The translations under genes and the position numbers were made by a program. The notes under the pieces are model-generated. The model was not told the origin of the DNA. It did not search any database and saw only the letters and a list, made by a program, of their open reading frames with translations. From positions 124,001 through 188,000 of the forward strand of contig JAWKWA010000009.1 in NCBI GenBank assembly GCA_041397765.1: a stretch of DNA of 64,000 nucleotides, given 5' to 3'. Every line of letters begins with the position of its first letter. Positions within the stretch are counted from its first letter, which is position 1. The stretch is from JAWKWA01 sp041397765 (GTDB taxonomy: Bacteria; Pseudomonadota; Alphaproteobacteria; Rhizobiales; Hyphomicrobiaceae). This document shows positions 19,664 to 28,704 of this stretch, piece by piece.

Positions 19664-21022
19664 ATGACGACGCTGCATTTCGACACCCTGCTGCTGCCGA
19701 CCGGCTGGACAGACGGCGTGACCGTCGACATCGCGTCGGACGGGACCATCTCGGCCGTCAGGGGCGGCACGACGCCGCCGGCCGGCGCCGAGCGTCAGGC
19801 GATCGGGCTCCCCGGCCTCGCCAATCTGCACAGCCATGCCTTCCAGCGCGGCATGGCGGGGCTCGCCGAGGTGGCCGGGCCCTCGAAGGACAGTTTCTGG
19901 ACGTGGCGGCAGGTGATGTACCGCTTCCTCGACCGGCTGACGCCGGAGGATGTGGAGGCGATTGCCGCCGAACTCTATGTCGAGATGCTCGAGGCGGGGT
20001 TCACCTCGGTCGGCGAGTTCCACTACCTCCATCATGCTCCCGATGGTGGCTGGTACGACGATCCCGCCGAGATGGCCGGCCGCATCGCCACCGCCGCACT
20101 CAAGACCGGCATCGGCCTGACGCTGCTGCCGGTGTTCTATGGCCAGGGCGGGCTCGGCGGAAAGCCGACCGAGCACCAGCAGCGCCGCTTCGCCTCGAGC
20201 GCCGACAGCTTCGGACGACTGGTCGAGGGTGCGCGCCGGCATCTGGCCGGGCTTCCCCATGCGAGGCTCGGCATCGCGCCCCATTCGATCCGCGCGGTGA
20301 CGCCCGAGAGCCTCGGCGCGGTGACGGGCGCCTTCGCCGATGGCCCGATCCACATCCATGCCGCCGAGCAGACCAAGGAGGTCGAGGACTGCCTCGCCTG
20401 GTCGGGCCGGCGCCCGGTCGAATGGCTGATCGAGCATGCCGGGGTCGGTCCGCGCTGGTGCCTCATCCATGCGACGCACATGACGGAGGCCGAGACGGTG
20501 GCGCTCGCCGGCTCGGGGGCGGTGGCCGGGCTCTGTCCGATCACCGAGGCCAATCTCGGCGACGGCATCTTTCCCGGCACGGCCTATTTGGGCGCGGGCG
20601 GCGCGCTCGGCGTCGGCTCGGACAGCCATGTCCGGGTCGATCTCGCGGAAGAACTGCGGCTTCTCGAATACGGGCAGCGACTGAGGGACCGCTCGCGCAA
20701 CGTGTTCGGCCGGGAGGGCCAGTCGAGCGGGCGGCTGCTGCTCGAGGCCGCACTTGCCGGCGGAGCGAAGGCACTGCAACGGCCGTCCGGGGCCATCGAG
20801 ACCGGGGCGGTCGCCGACATCGTCGCGCTCGATCCCGAGCACCGGGCCCTCGTCGCCGCCCGGGGCGACCGCATCATCGACGGCTGGATCTTCGCCGGCG
20901 ATCAGACCGCGGTCTCGGCGGTCTGGGTGGCGGGCCGGAAGGTCGTCGCCGAGGGACGGCATGTCGACCGCGAGCCGATCCGCGCGCGGTTCTCGCGAAC
21001 CATGCGGCGGATCCTCGCCTGA
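19664..21022 (+). CDS. hutF: Formimidoylglutamate deiminase
   Basis: 452 residues of the amidohydrolase superfamily. It converts N-formimino-L-glutamate to N-formyl-L-glutamate and ammonia, feeding HutG. Visible metal-site motifs are NLHSHAFQRGM, HIHAAEQ, LIHATHM and GVGSDSHVR. The ATG at 19664 is chosen because AGGAGAG lies 8 bases upstream; an earlier TTG start at 19607 would lie inside the putative operators. It is transcribed away from hutIHGU. HutF plus HutG defines the five-enzyme pathway that spares formiminoglutamase. Confidence 0.95.
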   Translation: MTTLHFDTLLLPTGWTDGVTVDIASDGTISAVRGGTTPPAGAERQAIGLPGLANLHSHAFQRGMAGLAEVAGPSKDSFWTWRQVMYRFLDRLTPEDVEAIAAELYVEMLEAGFTSVGEFHYLHHAPDGGWYDDPAEMAGRIATAALKTGIGLTLLPVFYGQGGLGGKPTEHQQRRFASSADSFGRLVEGARRHLAGLPHARLGIAPHSIRAVTPESLGAVTGAFADGPIHIHAAEQTKEVEDCLAWSGRRPVEWLIEHAGVGPRWCLIHATHMTEAETVALAGSGAVAGLCPITEANLGDGIFPGTAYLGAGGALGVGSDSHVRVDLAEELRLLEYGQRLRDRSRNVFGREGQSSGRLLLEAALAGGAKALQRPSGAIETGAVADIVALDPEHRALVAARGDRIIDGWIFAGDQTAVSAVWVAGRKVVAEGRHVDREPIRARFSRTMRRILA

Positions 21023-21046
21023 GGGCCGGCTTCATCGCGGCGGGCG

Positions 21047-22000
21047 TCAGGCGCCGCAGGCGCCGGCGATGAAGAGCGCGGTGAAGAGATCGAGATGGGC
21101 GCCGCCGCCATTCTTGAAGAGCGTCACGTCCCCGGGCCGCCGATCGACCGTTTGCGCGCCGGGCGCACAGAGCTCGAACAGGTCGGCCTCGACCTTGTCG
21201 GCGCCGATGACGCCGCGGGCGATCGGATCGGCGAGGTCGCCGGGCTTGTCGACGGCGAACATGCGGGAATCGACGAAGAGCCGCGCCCTCAGCACCGTCT
21301 CGTCGTCGCATTCGCGCATCTGGGGAAGATAGCCGCCGACGAGATCGATATGGGCCCCCGCCTTCAGCCAGCCGCCCCGGACGATCGGCTCCGTCGCCGA
21401 GGTGGCGCAGGAAACGAGATCGGCGCCGCGGACGGCCGCCTCGGCATCGGCTTCGGCACGGGCGTCGACGCCCCGGGCGCGAAGCTGGGCGGCGAGCGCC
21501 TCGGCCTTGGCCGGCCGGCGGTTCCAGACCCGCACCTGTGAGATACCCGGCCGGACCGCGCGATGGGCCTCGACCAGATAGGGGGCGAGGCCGCCGGCGC
21601 CGATCATCGCCATCACCCGCGCATCCCGGCCGGCGAGGAGGTCGCTGCCGAGCGCACTGTCGGCCGCGGTCTTGCGGTAGGTGAGCGCGGTGCCGTCGAT
21701 GACGGCGCGCGGGCTGCCGGTCGCCCCGTCGAACAGCACGAACACCGCCTGGATGGCCGGCAGATCGGGGTTGCGGTCGGGATTGTCGGGGAGGACGGTG
21801 ATGAGCTTGGAGCCCATGGCGCGGCCGGGTTGCCAGGCGGCGAGGTTGATATAGGTGTCGGTCTGACCGTCGGGCGTCGCGGACTGGATCATCTCGCGGG
21901 CGACGAGCGGGGGCCCCTCGCCATGCGCCGCCTTCAAGGCCGTGACGAGCGCGCGCCAGTCGCAGATCCTGTGGACCTCATCGCCCGTGACGACCCGCAT
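21047..22000 (-). CDS. Ornithine cyclodeaminase/mu-crystallin family protein
   Basis: 317 residues. The family includes ornithine cyclodeaminase, alanine dehydrogenase and 1-pyrroline-2-carboxylate reductase, all NAD(P)-dependent. The sequence has GSKLITVLPDN, the TALRTA-like TALTYRKTAADSAL stretch, a Rossmann glycine motif (IGAGGLAPYLVEAH) and HIDLVGGY. The catalytic Asp of true ornithine cyclodeaminase cannot be placed with confidence by eye, so the substrate is open. It converges on hutF with 24 bases between. The ATG at 22000 follows GGAGGG closely; a GTG at 22012 is an alternative. A link to glutamate/proline/ornithine flow from histidine is plausible but unproven. Confidence 0.85.
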   Translation of the reverse strand: MRVVTGDEVHRICDWRALVTALKAAHGEGPPLVAREMIQSATPDGQTDTYINLAAWQPGRAMGSKLITVLPDNPDRNPDLPAIQAVFVLFDGATGSPRAVIDGTALTYRKTAADSALGSDLLAGRDARVMAMIGAGGLAPYLVEAHRAVRPGISQVRVWNRRPAKAEALAAQLRARGVDARAEADAEAAVRGADLVSCATSATEPIVRGGWLKAGAHIDLVGGYLPQMRECDDETVLRARLFVDSRMFAVDKPGDLADPIARGVIGADKVEADLFELCAPGAQTVDRRPGDVTLFKNGGGAHLDLFTALFIAGACGA

Positions 22001-22125
22001 CGCGCCCTCCACTGCCGCTGCCGAGGCCTGAAGCTAGCCGGATGGGAGCGCAGCGCCTACCGGCATCGGCGGACTGGCAGCATTGCGCCGATGCCGCGAC
22101 GCGCGGGAGCACGCCTGATCGCGGG

Positions 22126-22464
22126 CTATTCGGAGGCGACGCCGAGAGCGGCGGCCTCTTCCTCGCGCTTGCCGCGCCAGATCATCTGGATGTTGCGGGC
22201 ATAGATGAGAAGCCCGGTGCCCTGGCCGAGGATGAAGACCGGATCGAGCCGGTAGATGGCATAGGCGAACAGCATGGCGCCGCCGAGAAAACTGAAATAC
22301 CAGAAGGTTTCCGGCACGATGCTGCGGCGCGCCCGCTCGCTGGCGATCCACTGGATGATGAAGCGCATGGAGAACATGGCCTGGGCGAGAAAGCCCACCA
22401 TCAGCCAGACGATCTCCGTCGTCGAGGTGGTCGCCCACCATGAGGCCAGCTTGGCGAAATCCAT
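22126..22464 (-). CDS. Lipid A biosynthesis N-terminal (LABN) domain membrane protein
   Basis: 112 residues with about three membrane helices and the LABN signatures MRFIIQWIASERARRSIVP and FWYFSFLGG. This small domain is found at the N-terminus of some LpxB proteins and alone beside polyprenyl-phosphate-sugar synthases, where it may act as a flippase-like or accessory subunit. It lies 54 bases downstream of a GT2 gene on the same strand and opposite a GT39 gene, supporting a role in lipid-linked sugar transfer. The ATG at 22464 has GGGGA upstream. Confidence 0.85.
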   Translation of the reverse strand: MDFAKLASWWATTSTTEIVWLMVGFLAQAMFSMRFIIQWIASERARRSIVPETFWYFSFLGGAMLFAYAIYRLDPVFILGQGTGLLIYARNIQMIWRGKREEEAAALGVASE

Positions 22465-22518
22465 CAGCACAGTCCCCAAATGGCCGCCGCCCAGCCGGGC
22501 GAGCCGCCGGCAGATCGC

Positions 22519-23262
22519 TCAGCCCGCCTTTCGGCCGGCCTCGACGCCCACCTCCCTCACGCCCGGCACCTTGGTCCGGCGCCTCAGCCAGGTCACGCCG
22601 ACGAGATCATAGATGCCGACGAGGGCGCGACCGAGATTGGTATACTTCGACTGGCCGGCCTGTCGCGGCCGATCATTGACCGGATGGTAAGCGACCTGCA
22701 GCCGGTAGGTCTGGAACAGGGCAGGCAGGTATCTGTGCATGCTGGTGAAAAAAGGCAGCCTCAGGAAATCGTCGCGGTAGTAGGCCTTGATGCCGCAGCC
22801 GGTGTCGGGGCACTCGTCCTTCAGCACGCGGTCGCGCAGCCAGTTGGCGAAGCGCGAGGCGATGCGCCGCGAGCCGACCGCCTTGCGGCTGGTCCTGACG
22901 CCGCCGACGAGGCGCGGCCCAGCGCCGCCCTCCGGCGCGAGCAGGCCGACGAGCGCGGGAATGTCGGCGGGATCGTTCTGGCCATCGCCGTCCATGGTGG
23001 CGATGACGGGGAAGCGGGCGGCGGCGATGCCGGTCCGCAGGCCCGTGCTCTGGCCGCTCGTCCGGTCGTGGCGCAGCAGCCTGAGGCCCTTCAGGCGGCC
23101 GATCAGCGCCTCGATCTCGGCCGGCGTGGCGTCGGCCGAGCCGTCATCGACGACGATCACCTCGCCGAGCATGTCTGCCGGCACCGCCCGGTAGGTCTCC
23201 TCGACGAGCCGGCCGATATTGCCGGCCTCGTTGAAGGCGGGAATGACGACGGAAATGCGCAT
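22519..23262 (-). CDS. Glycosyltransferase family 2, polyprenyl-phosphate sugar synthase-like
   Basis: 247 residues, GT-A fold. It has SVVIPAFNEAGNI at the N-terminus, VVDDGSADATP, the DGDGQNDP motif with the DXD-type metal site, and a CGIKAYYRD motif typical of DPM1/ArnC-like enzymes. There is no obvious C-terminal membrane domain. It probably moves a sugar from a nucleotide donor to undecaprenyl or related lipid phosphate on the cytoplasmic face. The LABN gene follows on the same strand and a GT39 transferase is divergent, together a three-part donor-flip-transfer system. The ATG at 23262 is behind AAAGGA. Confidence 0.88.
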   Translation of the reverse strand: MRISVVIPAFNEAGNIGRLVEETYRAVPADMLGEVIVVDDGSADATPAEIEALIGRLKGLRLLRHDRTSGQSTGLRTGIAAARFPVIATMDGDGQNDPADIPALVGLLAPEGGAGPRLVGGVRTSRKAVGSRRIASRFANWLRDRVLKDECPDTGCGIKAYYRDDFLRLPFFTSMHRYLPALFQTYRLQVAYHPVNDRPRQAGQSKYTNLGRALVGIYDLVGVTWLRRRTKVPGVREVGVEAGRKAG

Positions 23263-23543
23263 CACGGTCCTTTCGGGGATGTCGGCGCCGGGCCTTCAGA
23301 CGAATCGGCATCCAACTTGCATGGTCCGGCCGGGGAGGAGCCGGAGAATTGCGCCCGAACCGCGACAGTCGCGCGACGGCCCGCCGATCCTCCCCACCAG
23401 CCGCCTGGCCACCGGCCCCGGCGGAACGGCCCCTTGAAGCAGCCGCGGGAGCCATATCAGGCTTCCGCCGCCGCTCTCAAGCCTGTAGATGACGCATGTG
23501 AAGCAAGGACTTGCAAAACCTTGCCGGGGAGGAAAGCCAGCCC

Positions 23544-25043
23544 GTGACGAGACACGTAGCGACCCATCGCGCGGCCGCGGCGACCGACACCGTCCCGCTC
23601 CTCGTCGCCATTCTCGCAGCCCTGCTGATCGCAAGGCTGGCACTGCTCTATTTCAATCGCACCGAGTTGTTCTTCGACGAGGCGCAATACTGGTCCTGGG
23701 CACAGAATCCGGCGGCAGGCTACTACTCGAAGCCGCCGCTGATCGCCTGGCTGATCGCCGGCACGACCTGGGTCTGCGGCACCGGCGAGGCCTGCATCCG
23801 GCTGTCCTCGCCGGTCCTGCACATCGCCACGGCCGGCATCGTCTATCTGATCGGCGAGCATCTCTATGACCGGCGCGTCGGCTTCTGGTCGGCGCTCGTC
23901 TATGCGACGCTGCCGGCGGTCTCGCTGTCGTCGGGGATCGTCTCGACCGATGTGCCACTGCTGCTCTTCTGGGCGCTGGCGCTGCTCTTCTTCCTGCGCC
24001 TGACCGACGGTGGCAGCCTCGCCAACGCCTTCATGCTCGGGCTCGCGCTCGGGCTCGGCCTGCTGGCGAAATATGCGATGGCGTTCTTCGTGCCGCTCGC
24101 CGCGCTCGCGCTCCTCGCCGACCGCGACCGGGCCCGGCGGATGGGCGTGCTTTCGCCTCTCATCGCGCTTGCCGTCGCGGCACTCGTCGCCTCGCCGAAC
24201 CTCCTGTGGAACCTCGAAAACGGCTTTGCCACCTTCTCGCACACCGCCGACAACGCCAAATGGACGGGCAGCCTCGTCCATCCGCTGAAGCTGCTGGAGT
24301 TCATCGGCGCACAGTTCGGGGTGTTCGGACCGATCCTTTTCGCGGCGCTGCTCGTCCTGTCCTGGCGGCTTGTCAGGCACGATGGCCAGGGGCGCGGCGA
24401 CGAGCGGACGCTGCTCGCCTTCTCGCTTCCCGTTCTCGTCGTCATCGCCATACAGGCGTTCGTCTCGCGGGCCCATGCCAACTGGGCGGCCGTCGCCTAT
24501 GTCTCGGCGACGGTCCTGGTGACGGCGGAGATGTTCCGCGGCGCCGACCGGCGCTGGTTCGCCACCTCCTTCGCGATCAATGCGGCCCTTGCGCTCCTCA
24601 TCGGTGTGCTGGTCCTGACCGCAGGCCGGGGCATGCTGCCGGCAGGCGCCGAGCCCTTCAGCCGCATGCTCGGCTGGCGCGAGACGGCGGACGAGACGCG
24701 GCGGCGGGTCGACAATGCCGACTACGACCGCGACCCCTTCGGCACGATCCTCGTCGACGACCGGGGGACGCTCGCCGAGCTGCTCTACTATTATGCCGAC
24801 AGTCCGCTGACGATCGCGGCCTGGCGGGAGGGCGAGGTGGCAAAGGATCATTACGAGCTGACGCGGCCCTTTACCTCGGCGCTGCGCGAGCCGGTGCTGC
24901 TGGTCAGTCCGACCGCCGAGATCACCGGCATCGCCGAGCGCTTCGACCGGGTCGACCAACTCGGCTCGGCGCTGGTCGGCACGGGGCCGTTCGCCAATCG
25001 CACGATGCATTTCTTCCGGCTCGAAGGCTACCGGGGCCGCTGA
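23544..25043 (+). CDS. Glycosyltransferase family 39 (ArnT/PMT-like) membrane protein
   Basis: 499 residues with roughly ten or more membrane helices. The first periplasmic loop has FFDEAQYWSW and YYSKPPLIAW, the signature of lipid-linked-sugar transferases that glycosylate lipid A or other envelope acceptors on the periplasmic side. The GTG at 23544 is preferred because GGGGAGGAAAG precedes it; a TTG at 23511 is in frame. It is divergent from the GT2/LABN pair. The transferred sugar is not determinable; galacturonate, mannose or aminoarabinose are all seen in relatives. Confidence 0.88.
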   Translation: MTRHVATHRAAAATDTVPLLVAILAALLIARLALLYFNRTELFFDEAQYWSWAQNPAAGYYSKPPLIAWLIAGTTWVCGTGEACIRLSSPVLHIATAGIVYLIGEHLYDRRVGFWSALVYATLPAVSLSSGIVSTDVPLLLFWALALLFFLRLTDGGSLANAFMLGLALGLGLLAKYAMAFFVPLAALALLADRDRARRMGVLSPLIALAVAALVASPNLLWNLENGFATFSHTADNAKWTGSLVHPLKLLEFIGAQFGVFGPILFAALLVLSWRLVRHDGQGRGDERTLLAFSLPVLVVIAIQAFVSRAHANWAAVAYVSATVLVTAEMFRGADRRWFATSFAINAALALLIGVLVLTAGRGMLPAGAEPFSRMLGWRETADETRRRVDNADYDRDPFGTILVDDRGTLAELLYYYADSPLTIAAWREGEVAKDHYELTRPFTSALREPVLLVSPTAEITGIAERFDRVDQLGSALVGTGPFANRTMHFFRLEGYRGR

Positions 25044-25345
25044 GCACCAGGTCGGGACCGGGAACGGGGGCGGCGCGGCCGCCGCAATGGCTTCGACCCC
25101 GTCGGCCATCGGGCGGCAGGCGCTGCGACCGATCGGCGAGTTTGCCGCGGCCCATACCGGGGAACCTGCCGAGGTCAGCCGACGTTGCTCCGTCATCCTC
25201 GCCATCGACCCGCTTCATCATCGGGCGGGCCGGACCTTTGATCCATGGCCTCTTCCGACACCCCTCGTGCTCCTGCTATCTGAGCGCCCCGAGCCGGCCC
25301 GGTGTCCTTGCAAGCGGCCGGGCACGCCACAAGCGGAGATCGAAC
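25044..25345. other. Non-coding spacer
   Basis: About 300 bases before bdhA. Open frames cross it, but none has recognisable protein sequence. I see no repeat or strong hairpin. The bdhA promoter presumably lies near its 3' end. Confidence 0.4.
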
Positions 25346-26137
25346 ATGACTGCCATTTCACTCCAGGGACGGCGCGCTGTCGTCACCGGATCGACGTCGG
25401 GCATCGGCCATGCCATCGCGCTCGCGCTCGCCAAGGCCGGCTGCGACGTGATGCTGAACGGCCTCGGCTCGGAGAGCGACAACCGCGCGGCGATCGAGGA
25501 GGTGCGCGAGACCGGGCGCAAGGTCATGTTCTCGCCGGCCAATATGCTGAATCCCGATGAGATCCGCGCCATGATCGCGACGGCCGAGAAGGAGCTCGGC
25601 GCGGTCGACGTGCTCGTCAACAATGCCGGCATCCAGCACGTCGCCCCGGTCGAGGATTTCCCGATCGAGAAGTGGAACCAGATCATCGGCATCAATCTGA
25701 CGGCGTCGTTCCACACCATCGCGGCGGCGGTGCCGGGGATGAAGAAGCGCGGCTTCGGGCGGATCATCCAGACGGCGTCGGCCCATTCGCTGGTCGCTTC
25801 GCCCTTCAAGTCGGCCTATGTGTCGGCCAAGCATGGCCTCGCCGGCCTCACCAAGACCATCGCTCTCGAGGTGGCGAAGGACGGCATCACCTGCAACGCC
25901 ATTTCGCCCGGCTATGTCTGGACGCCTCTCGTCGAGAAGCAGATCCCCGACACGATGAAGGCGCGACACATGACCGAGGAGCAGGTGAAGAACGAGGTCA
26001 TGCTGGCGGCGCAGCCGACCAAGGAGTTCGTGACGGTCGAGCAGGTGGCGGCGGTGGCGCTGTTCCTGTGCTCGGACGATGCCAAGCAGATCACCGGCGC
26101 CAATATCTCGATCGACGGCGGCTGGACGGCGCAGTAG
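25346..26137 (+). CDS. bdhA: D-3-hydroxybutyrate dehydrogenase
   Basis: 263-residue short-chain dehydrogenase. It interconverts 3-hydroxybutyrate and acetoacetate with NAD+, as in polyhydroxybutyrate use. It shows the Rossmann motif TGSTSGIG, NNAG, the catalytic Ser in SAHSLVASPFKSAY and the YxxxK pair (YVSAK). The C-terminal PGYVWTPLVEKQIP and HMTEEQV segments are specific to the BDH subgroup. The frame is open more than 1 kb upstream, but the ATG at 25346 with GGAG upstream matches the family start. Confidence 0.93.
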   Translation: MTAISLQGRRAVVTGSTSGIGHAIALALAKAGCDVMLNGLGSESDNRAAIEEVRETGRKVMFSPANMLNPDEIRAMIATAEKELGAVDVLVNNAGIQHVAPVEDFPIEKWNQIIGINLTASFHTIAAAVPGMKKRGFGRIIQTASAHSLVASPFKSAYVSAKHGLAGLTKTIALEVAKDGITCNAISPGYVWTPLVEKQIPDTMKARHMTEEQVKNEVMLAAQPTKEFVTVEQVAAVALFLCSDDAKQITGANISIDGGWTAQ

Positions 26138-26163
26138 CGCCAGCCGACTTCCGGCCTCCCGCC

Positions 26164-26192
26164 AGCGCCCCCGCAACGAAGCGGGGGGCGCT
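26164..26192. terminator. Strong hairpin between convergent bdhA and a small membrane gene
   Basis: AGCGCCCCCGC (26164-26174) pairs with GCGGGGGGCGCT (26181-26192) with one bulged G and a 6-base loop. It lies 26 bases after bdhA and 15 bases past the opposite-strand stop codon. It fits a bidirectional terminator, though without a T run. Confidence 0.5.
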
Positions 26193-26206
26193 CTGCGGGC
26201 GGTCGC

Positions 26207-26383
26207 CTACATGCCCCTGACGATATTGCCGAGCACCAGCACCACATAGGCGACGAGCAGGCCGAGAAAGACGTTCTCGCTGACGAACGGCACATTGATG
26301 CCGAAATACTTCACGGCGACGGCCGCGACGGCCAGGGCGGCCGAGACCCAGAACGTGATCGGCGTCGGTGCAGTCAGGCGCAT
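26207..26383 (-). CDS. 58-residue two-helix membrane protein, function unknown
   Basis: A short frame with a good ribosome binding site (GAGGGAGAGGG just upstream of the ATG at 26383). The product starts MRLTAPTPITFWVSAALAV and has two hydrophobic segments (about 8-25 and 36-55) separated by a short loop KYFGINVPFVSEN. Small proteins of this shape are common and uncharacterised in Hyphomicrobiales. It is transcribed towards bdhA. No function is assigned. Confidence 0.6.
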   Translation of the reverse strand: MRLTAPTPITFWVSAALAVAAVAVKYFGINVPFVSENVFLGLLVAYVVLVLGNIVRGM

Positions 26384-26483
26384 GATCCCTCTCCCTCACA
26401 AATGTCGGTCGGGCAAAGTCTGCCCGTCTGGTCTTCTCAGGGCCGCCGGCCGGAGACCGGGATGCGGGCCGCCGGTCTCGCCG

Positions 26484-26810
26484 TCATTCCGCCGGGCCCG
26501 GACTGACGTAGTGGAAGCCGGTGCCGTAGGCAACCACGCCGACGCCGCCGTCCACGATGCGCGGATGCTCGATGCGGACCCCCATCACGCCGTCATAGCC
26601 GGCCGCGCGCGCCTTCTCCTCGAGCGCCGCCAGCGCCTCGGCAATGGCCTCCTCGGTCAGCGCCTCGTAGCGGCGCATGCGGCCGCCGAAGGTGTTGGTG
26701 ATGTGCTCGCGGACGTCGCGGACGATATTGGCGGCACGGAAGACGACGGCGTGGACCACTCCCCCCTCGGCGACGGGCCGGGCCGGCCTTTCGATGGTGA
26801 TGAGCGGCAT
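26484..26810 (-). CDS. YbjQ/UPF0145-like heavy-metal-binding domain protein
   Basis: 108 residues from the ATG at 26810, chosen over the longer open frame because the upstream part is not protein-like. The pattern AANIVRDVREHITNTFGG, then a helix EALAALEEKARAAGYDGVMGVRIE, then a final VAYGTGFHYV strand matches the YbjQ family, small oligomeric proteins of unknown function. It lies downstream of a large unknown membrane gene on the same strand with a 94-base gap, so a shared transcript is possible. Confidence 0.75.
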   Translation of the reverse strand: MPLITIERPARPVAEGGVVHAVVFRAANIVRDVREHITNTFGGRMRRYEALTEEAIAEALAALEEKARAAGYDGVMGVRIEHPRIVDGGVGVVAYGTGFHYVSPGPAE

Positions 26811-26904
26811 GGCGGGCGTGCTCCTCGTCAGGCGCTCCGAGCGGTCCTCGAAGGCCGGGGCAGTGGCTGGACAGGGCGGGTCGCGAGGCCATGTCCGGCG
26901 AGCT

Positions 26905-28704
26905 TCAGGCGGGGGCGGATCTCGGCCGCGAGAACAGGATGCGGCGCAGCACGAGCAAGAGCACGAGGATGAGGAAGCCCGCCAGCAGAATGGCGGCCGG
27001 ATGGCGCTCCCAGAGCAGCACCGGGTGAACCTTCCCATCGGTGACGTGCTGGATGTCCGGCAGAAGATGGACGGGATCGAGCATCGGCGCGTTGCGCATC
27101 AGCATGTCGAGCGCGACCTGCTGGTCTCGGCTTTCCGTCAGTCCATAGGAGGCCGCTGGGCGCGCCAGGCGCCGCATGAGGCCGGGATCGGCGGCAACCG
27201 CCTCGACCAGGCGCTCGCGGGTGATCGGGGCGAGACGGCGGAGAAAGCCGGCGAAGGCGGCGGTCTCGTCGTCGGGCAGCGTCCGCACGATGGCAGAGAC
27301 CCGGGCTGGATCGGCCGCCAGTAGCGCGTCGCGGTCGGCCGGCCCGAGGCGGGCGATCCGGCGCACCGCCGTCTCGTCGGGCAGGGCGAGAAGGCGCGAC
27401 AGCGTCGCCGCCGTCAGGCCGGCGGGATCAAGGACACGATGGAGCTCGAGCGCCTCGACCTTCCCGACATCGGTGCCGGCGAGCCGGGCCCAGGCGAGGC
27501 CCGCCGCCAGCGAGCCCCGGTCGGTGGCGATGCCGAGTGCTCCGTCGGGCAAGCGCTTCACCGCCTCGTCGAGGGTGCCGTCCTCGAGGCGCTTCATCAC
27601 ACCCGCCTCGCCCTCCGAGCCGAGCACCAGCGCCACCACCCGATCGGCGCGCGGCAGGCCCTTTCGGTCGACGGTGTCGAGGAAGGCGCGGAAAGCCTGC
27701 GAGCGGGCGGCGAGGTCGACGACCTTGGCATGGGCCTCCTTGAACTGGCGCCAGACGCCGAGGATGCGGTCGGCGGTCTCCGAGGCGATCTCGCCCAGAT
27801 GCGTGCCGAGCTGTTCGGAGATGGCGGCGGCGATCTCGACGCGGATCTTCTCCTTCATGTCCTCCGACTTCATCTCCTCCTCGATGATCGGCAGGACGCC
27901 ATGGCGCATGTCCCAGATGTCCTTGGCGATCAGGACGAGGCCGATGCCGCCGGCGACCACCGAGACGAGCCGGCCGAGCACGGCGCCGACGACGCGCTGG
28001 CCGATGCGGCGGGCCATGTTGGACAGGCTGCGGCGGACGATGAGGATGACGGCGCCGGCGATGAGACCCTTGCCCGACAGCACCACGTCGCTCGTGCCGA
28101 CGCTCGCCGAGGCGTTGGCCGCATCGACCTCGAAGGTCCGCCCGGTGTCGTCGGAGACGATGAGCGACACCGTCGAGCCGTAGCGGGGGCCGAGGAAGGA
28201 GCGCACGCAGGCGACGGCCGGCAGCGCGGCGTCGAGCGTCGCCAGCTCGATGCGGGTGCCGATCTCGCGGCCGACGGCGGTGGCGAGGCCCTCGATCGCG
28301 GCCTTCATCTCGTCCGAGCGGTAGGTGCGCTCGGCAACCTCGGTTGCGAGCTTCTGGGAGGCCTCGCGCGAGGCGAGCGTGGAGAGCAGCGTGCCCCAGC
28401 TCGACTGGTCCTTGACCTCCTCGACGGTCTTGTCGACGCGCGCGTCGACGGCGGAATCGAGACCGAGCTTCAGCCACTCGGCGCGCACCACGGCCTCGAA
28501 ATCGACGCCCGCCACGCCCTCATCGAGAGCGGAACGGACAAGCCGTTCGATGCCGGCGCGGAACTGCAGCTCGTCGGAGACCTCGCAGGCCTGGGAGAGG
28601 GCGGGCCCGGCCGCGGTCTCAGCCCGCACGGCCGGAAGGGCCGGGCCGAGCAGCATCGCCACCGCGGTGACCGCAGCGACGATGCGCCGGGCGAGGATGG
28701 ACAT
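26905..28704 (-). CDS. Large exported/membrane protein of unknown function
   Basis: 599 residues from the ATG at 28704. There is a signal peptide (1-29, ending PAVRAE), then a helical region (about 35-140), a beta-rich part (about 145-200), and two hydrophobic segments near 205-215 and 240-255 (GAVLGRLVSVVAGGIGLVLI). A long helical stretch with repeated short motifs (LPDGALGIATD, LPDETAVRRIA, LPDDETAAFAGF) follows. A C-terminal membrane helix (about 573-590) is followed by an Arg-rich end. I recognise no family. The topology suggests a periplasmic helical protein anchored at the C-terminus. Confidence 0.65.
   Translation of the reverse strand: MSILARRIVAAVTAVAMLLGPALPAVRAETAAGPALSQACEVSDELQFRAGIERLVRSALDEGVAGVDFEAVVRAEWLKLGLDSAVDARVDKTVEEVKDQSSWGTLLSTLASREASQKLATEVAERTYRSDEMKAAIEGLATAVGREIGTRIELATLDAALPAVACVRSFLGPRYGSTVSLIVSDDTGRTFEVDAANASASVGTSDVVLSGKGLIAGAVILIVRRSLSNMARRIGQRVVGAVLGRLVSVVAGGIGLVLIAKDIWDMRHGVLPIIEEEMKSEDMKEKIRVEIAAAISEQLGTHLGEIASETADRILGVWRQFKEAHAKVVDLAARSQAFRAFLDTVDRKGLPRADRVVALVLGSEGEAGVMKRLEDGTLDEAVKRLPDGALGIATDRGSLAAGLAWARLAGTDVGKVEALELHRVLDPAGLTAATLSRLLALPDETAVRRIARLGPADRDALLAADPARVSAIVRTLPDDETAAFAGFLRRLAPITRERLVEAVAADPGLMRRLARPAASYGLTESRDQQVALDMLMRNAPMLDPVHLLPDIQHVTDGKVHPVLLWERHPAAILLAGFLILVLLLVLRRILFSRPRSAPA

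Noticed and set aside
24206..25345. Upstream extension of the bdhA frame overlapping the GT39 gene
   Set aside because: It is out of frame with GT39 and lacks SDR sequence; BDH begins at 25346.
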